64,000 bases of DNA from Pseudomonadota bacterium (GCA_023411815.1 JAEYOJ010000102.1:1-64000); one strand, 5' to 3'. Positions 44,501 through 53,661 are shown, counted from the first letter of the stretch. The notes: generated from the sequence alone by a model not told the origin. A program made the numbers and translations.

Positions 44501-45959
44501 GACCGGACTGAACGCCCAGGCCTCCTATGCCCAGGGCAAGTTGCAGGCCCAGGCCCGCCTGCTGGGCGGCAAAGAAATGTCAGGCAACATCAGCGCGGCC
44601 TTGCCGGTACGCCTGTCCCTGCAACCCTTTGCTTTCGAAACGCCCGAGGATGGGGCGCTCACGGGCTCCGTGGACGCCAGGCTGGATCTTGCCCTGTTGC
44701 CAGCCCTGCTCCAATGGGACGACCAACTCCTGTCGGGCACGGCCACAGCCAACATGAATCTGTCCGGAACGCTGGACGAACCGAGGCTCGACGGCACGTT
44801 GCGCGTGCCGGACGGACGCTACCAGAACCTGACCAGCGGCACGGTGTTGAATCAGGTGCGGCTTGTGGCCAGGACCTCCGGTCAGACCGTCACGCTGGAG
44901 CAGTTCACCGCCACGGATGGCGGCGCAGGGCACATCCAGGTCAACGGATCGGCCGATCTTTCGGAGCAGGTCCGCTACGAGCTGAAGGCCGAGCTGCGTC
45001 AGGCGACCCTGGTGCGCATGCGTGAGGTGACCAGCACAGCCAGCGGCGAGGTCTCCCTGCGCGGCAACCTGGACGAGACGACCCTTGGCGGCCGGTTGAC
45101 GCTGGAGCGCACCAGCGTGAGCGTGCCGGAGAGCCTGCCTCCCGATATCGTGGAGATAGAAGTAAAGCGCATCAACGTGCCCGAAAAGCTGCAAGAGCGG
45201 CTGGAAGCCAATGGTCCCAAGGGCGCGGGTGACGGCGCCATGGTCATGAATCTGAACATGGCCATCGCCATCCCGAACCAATTCTACGTGCGCGGCCGCG
45301 GACTGGACGCCGAGTTCAGCGGCAACTTGCAGGTAGGCGGGACCACGGAGAGTCCAAAGCTGCTCGGATCGCTGAATCTGGTGCGCGGTCGCTTCACTAT
45401 TCTAAGTGCGACCCTGACCCTGCGCGAAGGCGTGATCACCTTCACGGGCGTTGCCCCGCCCGACCCGCAGCTCAACGTGCTGGCCACCTCCACGGCCAAC
45501 GACATCGAAGCCAGGGTGCGCCTGACCGGCTCGGCGGACAACCTTCAGCTCGCCTTTTCCTCCGACCCGCCGTTGCCCGAGGACGAAGTGCTCTCCAGGC
45601 TGCTCTTCGGCAGTGCCGTGGGCAACCTCACTCCCTTACAGGCCATTCAGCTGGCTCAGGCCGTGCAGCAGATCAGGGGCGGTGGCGGAGGCCCGGACAT
45701 TCAGGGCGGCTTCCGTCGTTTCCTGGGCCTGGACGAATTGACCGTGGGCGAAGCGGACGCCGCGGCTGGCGGCGGTTACACGCTCGAGGCTGGGAAGTAC
45801 ATCACGGATGATGTCTACCTGCGTCTGGACAAGGGCATCACCAGTGAGGAGGACAAGGTGGGCGTGGTCATAGAGCTCACGCCTTCCATCAACCTGGAAA
45901 GCGAGGCCGGAACCACCTCGGGCATGGGCATGGGCCTGTTCTGGAAAAAGGACTATTAA
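41583..45959 (+). CDS. tamB: TamB-like translocation/assembly protein (DUF490), 1458 aa
   Basis: Very long periplasm-spanning protein with one N-terminal membrane anchor (GGLLLGLAFLLALVLGGAML), thousands of bases of beta-rich repeat-like sequence (AsmA/TamB type) and a C-terminal TamB domain (from about residue 1100) with ATLTLREGVITFTG and LPEDEVLSRLLFGSAVGNLT, ending in FWKKDY. It works with TamA in outer-membrane protein or lipid traffic. Starts four bases after tamA stop, so the pair is one operon. Length is normal for the family. Confidence 0.92.
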   Translation: MRTAVLKRFAIWTGGLLLGLAFLLALVLGGAMLWLRSEAGRLWLADKVAELTADSDTARVTVRGLGPSLPWRISVDELLVADRQGVWLRIENLLVVLSPAELLRQALHFEIISANELALQRIPESPEEQPEDEEPFSLADLPEIRVRTLDVARVLIGPELAGQATAYSLHGKLATSHGVTTAALEARNLERAGDALVLDGRFDQPADTLALALNLDEAAGGLLGSLLDLPEQTSLRLALRGDGPLGDWSGALDASADELFTLESTLTLSAQEPYRIDLQGQLHLAEGLLPVEATDILGTDVEFRLIGRNEDGIVDFRGSSFRAQGLRAELQGRLDPEKQSMDLTVEAFAPGLASLAQRQGLQLEQTAPIRIHAHGPLETPEVRLETQVQSLRADDIRLKGANIVLSASLPEQTSGSAGLAASLALSVDDIALPGGVDLRPLRLETEAFTPDFEQIRISRLVVQSPGLTLRGSGQARMDGSQAAADLALTVENLSRFAKIADMPLKGSARLATQLNLARTGVLTAALRGSTANLSGLPEPLQEVLGHGPGLEATLTYGGQEIGLKALRVTGKELRLEAHGGTDLQDETFALDLSARVPELSGAAKAAGLEAQGSLAASGRLKGRFSQFEAALDVSSQQLVLQGQTISNLRLRADAGGLPDLAQMRLTLGADTPLGRTDAATQASYDSSQNLIRLRDTRVTLPGLAVTNPELVMRTDSGLIHGSVRGDLESLSFVSALLDTPMDAKGAFSLRLDVKQGKQAATLQGDFAPLSVSEVRAQMMNIQAHMDDLFGTPRGRANIDIRQIEQDEMRVDSVRLTAQGDLNRLVFSARTQGEFVHPFAANLQGLFEQLPDGWSATLQTLRASVAETPIVLQAPARVSSRGQGKEQSYTLSNLSLGVDEAAISAQGFFGADRVSGTLRIDSFPAKLLPFVVPKPASGRLKAEVNLEGTPADPRLNLDLRVRDVRFAGLEQVAATGLNAQASYAQGKLQAQARLLGGKEMSGNISAALPVRLSLQPFAFETPEDGALTGSVDARLDLALLPALLQWDDQLLSGTATANMNLSGTLDEPRLDGTLRVPDGRYQNLTSGTVLNQVRLVARTSGQTVTLEQFTATDGGAGHIQVNGSADLSEQVRYELKAELRQATLVRMREVTSTASGEVSLRGNLDETTLGGRLTLERTSVSVPESLPPDIVEIEVKRINVPEKLQERLEANGPKGAGDGAMVMNLNMAIAIPNQFYVRGRGLDAEFSGNLQVGGTTESPKLLGSLNLVRGRFTILSATLTLREGVITFTGVAPPDPQLNVLATSTANDIEARVRLTGSADNLQLAFSSDPPLPEDEVLSRLLFGSAVGNLTPLQAIQLAQAVQQIRGGGGGPDIQGGFRRFLGLDELTVGEADAAAGGGYTLEAGKYITDDVYLRLDKGITSEEDKVGVVIELTPSINLESEAGTTSGMGMGLFWKKDY

Positions 45960-45968
45960 CAGCCGGTC

Positions 45969-45995
45969 GGAATGGTGGACCCTTGCCACCATTCC
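45969..45995. terminator. Hairpin between convergent tamB and the ATPase gene
   Basis: Perfect 10-bp stem GGAATGGTGG / CCACCATTCC with a seven-base loop, nine bases after the tamB stop and upstream of the 3' end of the convergent gene at 46044. No U-tract on either side. Confidence 0.5.
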
Positions 45996-46043
45996 GGGCA
46001 GGAAAAGTCCAGGACAGAATATTCAGCAGTCTGTCAGTCCCTC

Positions 46044-47576
46044 TCAGGCGAAACGGCGCAGTACGTCCAACAGCGTGCCTATGCGGAATGGCCGATGCAC
46101 CACGGCCGCCAGGCGTTCACTGAAAGCTTCGGCCTGCGGACTGCCCTCGAAGCCCTCCAACAAGACCACAGGCCTGCCGCCGGAGTGCTCCAGGACATCC
46201 ACCAGGTCCGCCGGTTCGTTGTCGCCATCCGAGACGAGCAGAAGGTCCGCCGCCTCGGCATCACGCCCGGCCTCCTGCCGCGAGGCGTAGCCGCCCAGGG
46301 CTCGAAAGCCGGCATCCCTGGCCAGCTCCGTGAGCACATCCCGCATGTACGGGTCCGGGCAGATGACCAGCAGACTCTTTAAGGCTTCGGCCTGAACGGG
46401 CTCTTCCCTGAACGCCGGCTCCATGGACGCACGATCGTCGGCGGTCTGCTCCGCATGTGAAACCGGTGGGGCCTCGATGGCGGCATCCGTAACCGCCGAG
46501 GACTCGGCCATCGGCGCTGGCTGCAACGCATAGCGGTTGGCGATGATGCGCAAGGCGCGACTGACCTTTTCCAGATCCCCGGAGAGCGGCTCGGCCTGGG
46601 CCGATCCGCGCACCCTGGCCAGCATCGCCTCCAACAGTCGCAGATCGTGGGTCAGCCTTTTGCGGTCCACCCCAACCACACCCAGAGTGGGCGGGGATTC
46701 GGCGATGGCCGCTTCGCTCATAAGCGGCTTCTGCTGCAGGTGAATGACGGACTGATCCCAGAAGTCGCGCACCCCGCTGCGGCCTGCGCCGCCTTCCTCG
46801 TAATCCGCGTCAAGGATCCTGACCGCGTTCAGGAAAGCCTGAGCCGCTGGCGAATTCGGGCTCGTTTCCAGCACCGGCTGCCGCAAGGCCGCCGAACGAG
46901 GAAGGTTGCCGTCCAGTGGCACGGCGCCCAGCAGCCGGCAGGCGACCGACAGGTAACGGCGCGTGGTCTCGTTGAAGCGTTCGAACACAGTCCGAGCATG
47001 GCGCTGGTCGCGGCAGCGGTTGAGCAAGACCAGGGGCTGCCGCCAAAGACCATTCTCCTTGAGCACCTTGATGAAGGCATAGGCGTCGGTGACAGAAGCC
47101 GCCTCGGGATTGACCACCATGACGATGTCGTCCGAGGACAGGCAGATTGACGTGACCTGCGCCGCTATGCCCGGCGAATTGTCGATGATCAGGTAATCAT
47201 AGCTGTTTAGCTTGGAGAACTCGCGGGTCAGCACGGCGCGGCGCTCGCGGTCCAGTTCGGCCATGCGCGTGACGCCCGAACTGCCGGAAATGACGTCCAC
47301 GTTCCGTCCGGCGCGGACCACGGCCTGCTCCATGGGCAGGCCCGCGAAGAGAACATCTTCGAGCGTCTTTTCCGGTCGGATGCCCAAGTAGATATCTACG
47401 TTGGAGAGGCCCAGGTCGGCATCCAGCAGGCATACCCTTCGGCCTGCCCGGGCCAGGGCCCAGGCCAGGTTCACCGCCACGCTGGTCTTGCCAGCGCCGC
47501 CCTTGCCGCTGGCCACGGAAACGACCCTGGCCGCCCTGTTTCGCACCGACTCGGGCCGCGCATCGGCTCCAATCAT
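46044..47576 (-). CDS. MinD/FlhG-like ATPase fused to a degenerate receiver domain, 510 aa
   Basis: N-terminal deviant Walker A SGKGGAGKTS (signature Lys25, Lys30) with LLDADLGLSNVDIYLGIRPE and DYLIIDNSPGIAAQ are those of the MinD/ParA family, closest in pattern to FlhG/YlxH. A linker with several Glu/Ala-rich helices follows. The last about 115 residues look like a response-regulator receiver fold, but the acidic pocket reads CPDP, the phospho-Asp position appears to be Ser (LLLVSDGD), and the conserved Lys-Pro reads HRPF. The ATG at 47576 is the first good start; a TTG 33 codons earlier is unlikely. It is monocistronic, convergent with tamB. Confidence 0.85.
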   Translation of the reverse strand: MIGADARPESVRNRAARVVSVASGKGGAGKTSVAVNLAWALARAGRRVCLLDADLGLSNVDIYLGIRPEKTLEDVLFAGLPMEQAVVRAGRNVDVISGSSGVTRMAELDRERRAVLTREFSKLNSYDYLIIDNSPGIAAQVTSICLSSDDIVMVVNPEAASVTDAYAFIKVLKENGLWRQPLVLLNRCRDQRHARTVFERFNETTRRYLSVACRLLGAVPLDGNLPRSAALRQPVLETSPNSPAAQAFLNAVRILDADYEEGGAGRSGVRDFWDQSVIHLQQKPLMSEAAIAESPPTLGVVGVDRKRLTHDLRLLEAMLARVRGSAQAEPLSGDLEKVSRALRIIANRYALQPAPMAESSAVTDAAIEAPPVSHAEQTADDRASMEPAFREEPVQAEALKSLLVICPDPYMRDVLTELARDAGFRALGGYASRQEAGRDAEAADLLLVSDGDNEPADLVDVLEHSGGRPVVLLEGFEGSPQAEAFSERLAAVVHRPFRIGTLLDVLRRFA

Positions 47577-47776
47577 AGCGCATCCCAGATGGTTGAGGAT
47601 TGCCGGAGTCACCGAAGCAGCCCGGCTGCATATGCGTGAAAAAAGAAATCTACCCTGAATGGATTCAGTGTGCAACGTCGGAAAGGCCCCACGACAATGC
47701 TGTTCCTATGGGCCGGCCTCACTGTTGCGATCACAAGGTGCGTCGGAATCAATATGCTGGTCAGGCGGACGCGGCA

Positions 47777-49219
47777 TCACAGCCCATCATTTCGCTTTCC
47801 GCACTGCTCACCGGCAAGCCGCCCCAATGTCTTCAGCCCAATCTCCATCTCATCGGACCAGGTGTTGCCGCAACAGATGCGCACGAAGTTCCTGAAGCCG
47901 TCGCGGGTGGAAAAGATCGTGCCTGGGCAGACCCCGATCTTCTCGGCCCGGGCGCGGCGGAAATATTCGGTGCCGTCCGCGCCGCCGGGCAGCTCGATCC
48001 AGAGCTGCAAGCCTCCGCGCGGGCTGGTCACGCGCGTGCCGGCCGGAAAATGGCGGCCGATGGCCAGGCGCATTGTGGCGGCCTGCTCGGCCAGGCGCTG
48101 GCGCAGGCGGCGCAGGTGGCGTGTATAGGCCCCGGAGCGCAGGTACTCGGCGATGGCGATCTGCATGGGACTGGCCGTGCACACGTTGGTGGTGATCTTC
48201 ACGGCCAGGGCCTTTTCGTGGAAGCGGCCAGGCCGCAGCCAGCCCACGCGAAAGCCTGGCGCCAGGGTCTTGGAGAATGACGAGCAGGTCAGCACAAGGC
48301 CCTGGCGGTCGAACCTGGCGCAGGAATGCGGCCTGGTGGGGCCGAAGTGCAGATCGCCGTAGATTTCGTCCTCGATCAATGGGATTGAACGGGCGGCGAG
48401 CATGGCCACGATCTCGGCCTTGGCCTCGTCCGGCGTCAGGCTGCCGTCGGGATTGTTGAAGTTGGGCGTGAACACGCAGGCGGCCACGGAGAAGGAACGC
48501 AGTGCCTGATCCAGGCTTGCCGGGTCGATGCCCCTCTGCGGACAGGACGGTATCTCGATGGCGCGCAGTTGCAGGCTCTCCAGGAGCTGGAGAAAGCAGA
48601 AGTAAGTGGGCGACTGGATGATCACGTTGTCGCCTGGCCTGGTCACGCAGCGCAGGGCGATGTGCAGGGCCTCCATGGCGCCGTTGGTGATGACCAGTCC
48701 GCCGGGCGAGCCGGGCGCGTTGTCCAGGTCGAGCATGGCGATCTGACGCAGCAATTCGGGGTAGCCGGTCACGGGTTCGTAATCCAGGGCGCGGCCCGCG
48801 CTGGTGCGCATGACCTCGGCCAGGCAGCGCGACAGGGCCTTGGTGGGCAGCAGATCCGGCTGGGGCAAAGCCGCGCTGAGCGGCAGAAGCTCGGTGCGGC
48901 CCAGGGCATCGAGCACGCTGCGGATGAGCGCGGCGCGCGTGACCTCGCGCGGCGGCGAGGCCAATGCAGGCGCGCACACGGGCGGCGGCGGTTCGCGCAG
49001 GGAGCGGCGCACGAAGTAGCCTGAACGTGGCTTGGCCTCGACCATGCCTTTGCGTTCCAGTTCGGCATAGGCCTGGGACACGGTGGCCAGGGACAGGCCC
49101 ATGCGCTGGCTCAGGGAGCGCAGGCTGGGCAGGCGCTGACCAGGCAAGAGGGCACCTTGCCGGATACGTTCGACAATGGTTTGTTCGACCTGGGAATAGA
49201 GATACTGCTCGCTGCTCAT
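47777..49219 (-). CDS. MocR-type transcription regulator (GntR HTH + aminotransferase), 480 aa
   Basis: N-terminal winged helix of the GntR type (QRLPSLRSLSQRMGLSLATV) fused to a PLP-binding class I aminotransferase-like domain. PLP features: FTPNFNNPDGSLTPDEAKAE, PLIEDEIYGDLHFG and TCSSFSKTLAPGFRVGWLRP with the PLP Lys. MocR proteins use PLP-amino-acid adducts to control transport or metabolism genes. It is divergent from azlCD, with a clear palindrome between the two, so it probably regulates amino-acid export and itself. Confidence 0.92.
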   Translation of the reverse strand: MSSEQYLYSQVEQTIVERIRQGALLPGQRLPSLRSLSQRMGLSLATVSQAYAELERKGMVEAKPRSGYFVRRSLREPPPPVCAPALASPPREVTRAALIRSVLDALGRTELLPLSAALPQPDLLPTKALSRCLAEVMRTSAGRALDYEPVTGYPELLRQIAMLDLDNAPGSPGGLVITNGAMEALHIALRCVTRPGDNVIIQSPTYFCFLQLLESLQLRAIEIPSCPQRGIDPASLDQALRSFSVAACVFTPNFNNPDGSLTPDEAKAEIVAMLAARSIPLIEDEIYGDLHFGPTRPHSCARFDRQGLVLTCSSFSKTLAPGFRVGWLRPGRFHEKALAVKITTNVCTASPMQIAIAEYLRSGAYTRHLRRLRQRLAEQAATMRLAIGRHFPAGTRVTSPRGGLQLWIELPGGADGTEYFRRARAEKIGVCPGTIFSTRDGFRNFVRICCGNTWSDEMEIGLKTLGRLAGEQCGKRNDGL

Positions 49220-49251
49220 GGCCGATCTGTCCTGGTCGGTTTTTTAAAAAA

Positions 49252-49274
49252 CTGCATCTGTGCAGGTAACAGAT
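49252..49274. promoter_or_regulatory. Candidate MocR operator between the MocR gene and azlC
   Basis: Two overlapping inverted repeats: CTGCA-TCTG-TGCAG at 49252-49265 and ATCTGT-N7-ACAGAT at 49256-49274. They lie in the short 75-base divergent spacer, in the position expected for an autoregulatory operator. Confidence 0.55.
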
Positions 49275-49294
49275 TTCATGGTTGATTCCAAGCC

Positions 49295-50020
49295 ATGAAC
49301 GCGGAAGTAATGCACACGACCATATCGACAGAGACCGCCCGACGCGGAGCGGCCTTCGCGGCCGGCGCTCGGGCCAGCGTGGGAGTCGGCATCGCCGTGG
49401 CCGTCTACGGGCTGGCCTTCGGCATCCTTGCCCGCCAGGGCGGGCTGTCCCTCGCCGAGGGCGGGCTCATGAGCCTGCTCGTATTCGCCGGGGCCTCTCA
49501 GTTCGTGGCCCTGGACATGTGGGGGCCGTCCATGTCCCTGGGCGTTGTGGTGCTCACGACGCTGGTGGTCAACCTGCGCCACGTGCTCATGGGCGCATCG
49601 GCCGCCAGCTGGTTCGAGGGCTGCTCCAGGGGCAAGGCCATGTTGGCCTACTTCGTGATGATCGACGAGAGCTGGGCCATGACCGCGGCCTCGCGCGTGC
49701 CCATGCGGGATAAGGCGTCCTTTCTGCTCGGCAGCGGCATAATGCTATACCTGTGCTGGGATCTTGCGACCCTGGCCGGTTTTCTGCTGGTTCCCGAGAT
49801 GGACGACCCGGCGCGCTGGGGATTGGATTTCGTGTTTTGCGCGGCCTTCCTGGCCCTGCTGGCCGGCATGTACCGTGGACGCGGCGACCTGCCGACCTGG
49901 GCCGTGGCGGCCCTGTGTGCGGTGACTGCGGCGGAGTTCTTGCCGGGCAAGTGGTACATACTCGTCGGCGGCATGGCCGGCGGCTTCACGGAGGCCATCA
50001 AGCATGGACGCCGCGCTTAA
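49295..50020 (+). CDS. azlC: AzlC-family branched-chain amino-acid exporter subunit, 241 aa
   Basis: Inner-membrane transporter with the family motifs VYGLAFGILARQGGLSLAEG, LVFAGASQFVALDMWG and NLRHVLMGASAASW, in a multi-helix protein. AzlC works with AzlD to export branched-chain amino acids or analogues. An in-frame ATG five codons downstream (49310) has GCGGAAG upstream and could be the real start. It overlaps azlD by 17 bases. Confidence 0.92.
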   Translation: MNAEVMHTTISTETARRGAAFAAGARASVGVGIAVAVYGLAFGILARQGGLSLAEGGLMSLLVFAGASQFVALDMWGPSMSLGVVVLTTLVVNLRHVLMGASAASWFEGCSRGKAMLAYFVMIDESWAMTAASRVPMRDKASFLLGSGIMLYLCWDLATLAGFLLVPEMDDPARWGLDFVFCAAFLALLAGMYRGRGDLPTWAVAALCAVTAAEFLPGKWYILVGGMAGGFTEAIKHGRRA

Positions 50021-50309
50021 GCCTTTCCTGACCATCTTCGGCATGGCCCTGGCCACTTACGCGACCCGAGCCCTCGGTCCGGCCCTGGCCGCGCGCCTGC
50101 CCATGGGCGGCCGGATGGAGGCATTCCTCAAGGGTCTGCCCGGCTCCATTCTCGTGGCCCTGGTGGCCCCCACGGTCTTCACCGCCGGTCCGGCCGAGGC
50201 CCTGGCCTCGGCTGTCACGCTGGCAGTGGCCTTCCGCTTCGGCGGTCTGGTGCCCGCCCTGGCCGCGGGCCTGGGCAGCGTGCTTCTGTTCCGTTGGTTG
50301 CTTGGCTGA
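50004..50309 (+). CDS. azlD: AzlD-family exporter small subunit, 101 aa
   Basis: Small partner of AzlC with about four helices; TYATRALGPALAARL is typical of the family and the rest is hydrophobic with few charges. Its start lies inside the end of azlC, which indicates coupled translation. The operon ends here; the next gene is convergent. Confidence 0.92.
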   Translation: MDAALKPFLTIFGMALATYATRALGPALAARLPMGGRMEAFLKGLPGSILVALVAPTVFTAGPAEALASAVTLAVAFRFGGLVPALAAGLGSVLLFRWLLG

Positions 50310-50433
50310 GACCGCCCGTTTGTCCATCAGGGCAGGGACGCACTATGCCCCCGGCCTCTCGCCAGCCATAGCTTTCGCACGGAAGCGGCGTGCCGGAACG
50401 GCATCCATCGCCGCGACTCATGCGCGGAATGCT

Positions 50434-51507
50434 TCAGGAAGCCGGCCAACCAAGCATGACCAAAGTCTCGTCGAACTGGGCGTCGAGGTCGGTCTCCAGG
50501 CCGGCCAGATCCTGCGCGGCCAAGCCCAGGGACTCCCAAGCGACGAGGTCCAGGGGCTGCACGGAGAAGACCGGCGTGCCGCCATAACCCAAGACCTTGC
50601 TCAGGATATCCGCCAGGTGCACCACGGCGGCTTCGCCATGCGGATCGCCCTTGCTCGGCTCATGATGATACAGCACGGCCATGGCCAAATTGAGAGGGAA
50701 ATTCCATTTACGCAGGAGAATCGCCCCGAGACGGGCATGATCGAAACCGAGCACCTTGTTCTCGGCCTGCACGAACTGCATGTTTTCGGACTGCATCCGC
50801 TCCAAAACCTCGCGGGCCAGATCGGGGATGGCCTCGAAGATGGCCAAACGCCCCAGGTCGTGCAACAGGCCGGCGACGAAAAAGCGCTCTCCATTGCTCC
50901 TGCCGCTGCGAGCGGCGATGGCCCGGGCCAATATGGCGCACGCGATGCTGTGCCGCCAGAAACCCTCCATGTCCAGTGACTGTACAGGCCGCTGGCTGTA
51001 GGACTTGAGCACGGATACGCCCAAGGCCAACACCGATACCTGCCGCGTACCCAGCAGGGCCACAGCCCGTGAAACGGTGTCGATGCGGGAAGGAAAGCTG
51101 TACAGCGCGCTGTTGGCTATACGCAGAAGATAAACCGATAGTCCGGGATCCAGGCTGATGATCCTGGCTAAATCCTCGGCCGAACTGGCTGGATTGTCGA
51201 TGGCTCTTTGCAGTTCGATGATGACGCGCGGCAAGGAGTGCAGCTTGATTTCCCTGGATACGATCTCCATGGGGTCGACTGTTTTCGTAGTGGTCGTGGT
51301 GCCCCGCTCGGTTCTGGATGCTCCTTTGGTTCGCGGCTTGAGGTGGGTGAAGAGTCCGGGTTTGGCTTCCGCTCGTCTCATCGCCATGGCGCGAAGCGCT
51401 TGCATGGCCGGATGGCTGATGCAGGCATGCCTGAAAAGATCCGCAACAGTCGACTGATCGTCGTTGATCATCCTATGCGCCGTGTCTGAAGTCGGGTTTC
51501 CGGTCAT
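50434..51507 (-). CDS. HDOD-domain signalling protein, 357 aa
   Basis: HDOD domain (about 92-300), a metal-independent relative of HD phosphohydrolases found in regulators of stress and signal pathways: HSLPRVIIELQRAIDNPASS, ISLDPGLSVYLLRIANSALY and FVAGLLHDLGRLAIFEAIPD are the family core. The first about 90 residues include a Thr-rich stretch (RGTTTTTKTVDP) with no recognised domain. ATG at 51507 is the first start; upstream is an AT-rich spacer shared with the NtrC-type regulator on the other strand, so the genes may be co-regulated. Confidence 0.9.
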   Translation of the reverse strand: MTGNPTSDTAHRMINDDQSTVADLFRHACISHPAMQALRAMAMRRAEAKPGLFTHLKPRTKGASRTERGTTTTTKTVDPMEIVSREIKLHSLPRVIIELQRAIDNPASSAEDLARIISLDPGLSVYLLRIANSALYSFPSRIDTVSRAVALLGTRQVSVLALGVSVLKSYSQRPVQSLDMEGFWRHSIACAILARAIAARSGRSNGERFFVAGLLHDLGRLAIFEAIPDLAREVLERMQSENMQFVQAENKVLGFDHARLGAILLRKWNFPLNLAMAVLYHHEPSKGDPHGEAAVVHLADILSKVLGYGGTPVFSVQPLDLVAWESLGLAAQDLAGLETDLDAQFDETLVMLGWPAS

Positions 51508-51805
51508 ATCGTCTCATCACTCCCCGGCGAAGAGATACATTTAAGACACCGCCAGCGCCAGTCCTGACACACTACGGACAATATATTATTTTCATCTTTC
51601 ATACCAGTCATCATTAAAAATAGTACGCTCCATGGCATAGGATGCCGTAGCTGCCTCGCAATAAATTTCCTGCCGGCCAATAATCCACGATTGCTGGACA
51701 CTTGCGCTCGAAAACGCCGTATCCCGGGGAAGACGAGGCTTGTTCCCGGCTGAAGAATTGACTAAAGACAGCCAATTACTTTTGCAGAACAGCGGAGTTT
51801 GCCTG

Positions 51806-53197
51806 ATGCCAGACAGAATTCTTGTCGTGGATGATGACGTAGCGTTCGGCAATATGCTTTGCGAGGCGATTGTCGAGCGAGGCTACGAGGTCGAGCGCGC
51901 CACCTCTGCCGAGGAAGGCATCGGCAAGATCGAGCAGGACCAGTTTGATATCATCCTCCTGGACGTGCGCCTACCGGGCATGTCCGGCTTGGAGGCCCTG
52001 CCCATCATCCGCCGCACCGATCCCCAGGCCGATGTAATCGTCATGACCGCCTACAGCGAGAAGGATCCAGGTCTGGAAGCCATCAGAAATGGGGCCTACG
52101 ACTTCTTCACCAAGCCTTTCAGCCTAGCCGAGATGGAGATCGTCATCAAGCGGGCCATGGAAAAACGCCGCTTGCAGGAACGTATCCAGGCCCTGCAAAA
52201 GACCCTGCGCCGCGAAGGCCCCTCCTCCAGGATCATCGGCCAGAGCGAGGCTACCAAACGCGTGGTGGCTCTGGTGGAACGGCTGGCCAGGCTGGATACC
52301 ACGGTGCTCATAACCGGCGAATCCGGCACGGGCAAGGAACTCATCACCGATACCCTGCACGCCCTGAGTTCGCGGGCCGACGGTCCCTGCGTCAAGATCA
52401 ATTGCGCGGCCATCCCCGAAACTCTCATCGAAAGCGAGCTCTTCGGCCACGAGAAAGGAGCCTTCACGGGCGCAAGCGCGGTCAAGAAAGGCAAGTTCGA
52501 GATGGCCAAGAACGGCACCATCATGCTCGACGAAATCGGCGACATGCCATTGCACCTGCAGCCCAAGCTGCTGCGCGCCGTGGAGCAGAAGCAGATGGAG
52601 CGCCTGGGCGGGGTCAAGCCCGTGGCCTACGATGTACGCATCATTGCCGCCACCAACCAGGATCTTCCCGCCCTCATACAGGATAAGAAGTTTCGCGAGG
52701 ATCTCTACTACCGCCTGAACATCGCCACGATTCATCTGCCGCCCCTGCGCGAGCGCAAGGAGGACATTCCCCTGCTCATCAACCATGTCCTCAAGCAGGT
52801 GAACCTCAAGATCGGAACTGACATAGCTTCCGTATCATCCGAGGCCATGGACATACTCTTCCGCTACGACTGGCCCGGCAACGTGCGTCAGTTGGCCAAC
52901 GCCATGGAGCGGGCGGCCATCTTCTGCCAGGGCTCGGTCATCACGGCCCAGGACGTCAACATAGCCTTGCAGAGGAAGTCCCATACGGAGAATGAAGTCC
53001 TGACCATCACTCCCGGCGAAGCCATGTCTCTGCGCGAGACCTTGCAGCAGATGGAGAAGAATCTCATCCTCGGTGCGCTCAAGAGATCCAGTGGCGTGCA
53101 GACCAAGGCCGCGCAGCTTTTGGGCATCAGCCCCAAGAACCTGTGGAACAAGCTCCAGAAGCACTCCATAGGGGCCGAGGAGTACGAAGCGCAGTAG
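51806..53197 (+). CDS. NtrC-type sigma-54-dependent response regulator, 463 aa
   Basis: Receiver (ILVVDDDVAFGNMLCEAIVE, phospho-Asp about residue 53 in LLDVRLPGMSG, Lys in FFTKPFSL), then an AAA+ domain with Walker A GESGTGKE (about 171-178), sigma-54 contact GAFTGA (about 218-223) and Walker B MLDEIGDM, then a Fis-type helix-turn-helix (AAQLLGISPKNLWNKLQKHS). It activates sigma-54 promoters after phosphorylation. The ATG at 51806 begins at MPDRILVVDDD and has CGGAG upstream. The kinases at 53662 and 55484 are the likely partners. Confidence 0.94.
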   Translation: MPDRILVVDDDVAFGNMLCEAIVERGYEVERATSAEEGIGKIEQDQFDIILLDVRLPGMSGLEALPIIRRTDPQADVIVMTAYSEKDPGLEAIRNGAYDFFTKPFSLAEMEIVIKRAMEKRRLQERIQALQKTLRREGPSSRIIGQSEATKRVVALVERLARLDTTVLITGESGTGKELITDTLHALSSRADGPCVKINCAAIPETLIESELFGHEKGAFTGASAVKKGKFEMAKNGTIMLDEIGDMPLHLQPKLLRAVEQKQMERLGGVKPVAYDVRIIAATNQDLPALIQDKKFREDLYYRLNIATIHLPPLRERKEDIPLLINHVLKQVNLKIGTDIASVSSEAMDILFRYDWPGNVRQLANAMERAAIFCQGSVITAQDVNIALQRKSHTENEVLTITPGEAMSLRETLQQMEKNLILGALKRSSGVQTKAAQLLGISPKNLWNKLQKHSIGAEEYEAQ

Positions 53198-53661
53198 AGG
53201 CGGATGGTTTCAGGGGCGTTTCACGGGACCGCCCCATAATCGAAAAGACGCTGCCGTTTTTCCCCGGGCATATGCTGTGGGGAATACAATCGTCCTGATT
53301 CGCTTCAATCCCCTCTTTTTCTTTTGGCCACCCGGCCATCTATGCCGAAAGGCATTATGCCGCGTTTCTTTGCCTGGGCGGGCGCAGGAAATCTTGTTTC
53401 AGCGCAAGCCATCGCAAATTACTACTGAGAGAATTCTCCAGCCAGTTTTTCACGCCAGTCCCCTCCCTGTTCCTGCCGGAACCAGAAGCGCAATAAACGG
53501 CCCCAGACCATTCGGGACGCTTCGCCCTCGTTTGATTTGCATTCATGCATGCGCGCCGGGAACTTTTGGCCAGCGCATCTCCACAAAACATGTATTGCCT
53601 TTAAAGCGGCCCGATAGCCGCACATCTTTACTTTCGCTGGCTTTTCTGCTCAAGCACAGCC
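53198..53661. other. Intergenic region, one hairpin
   Basis: About 460 bases between the regulator and the CHASE4 kinase. A stem GGGGCG / CGCCCC (53213-53235, 11-base loop) follows the regulator's stop and may end its transcript. No gene or RNA is recognised in the remainder. Confidence 0.4.
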
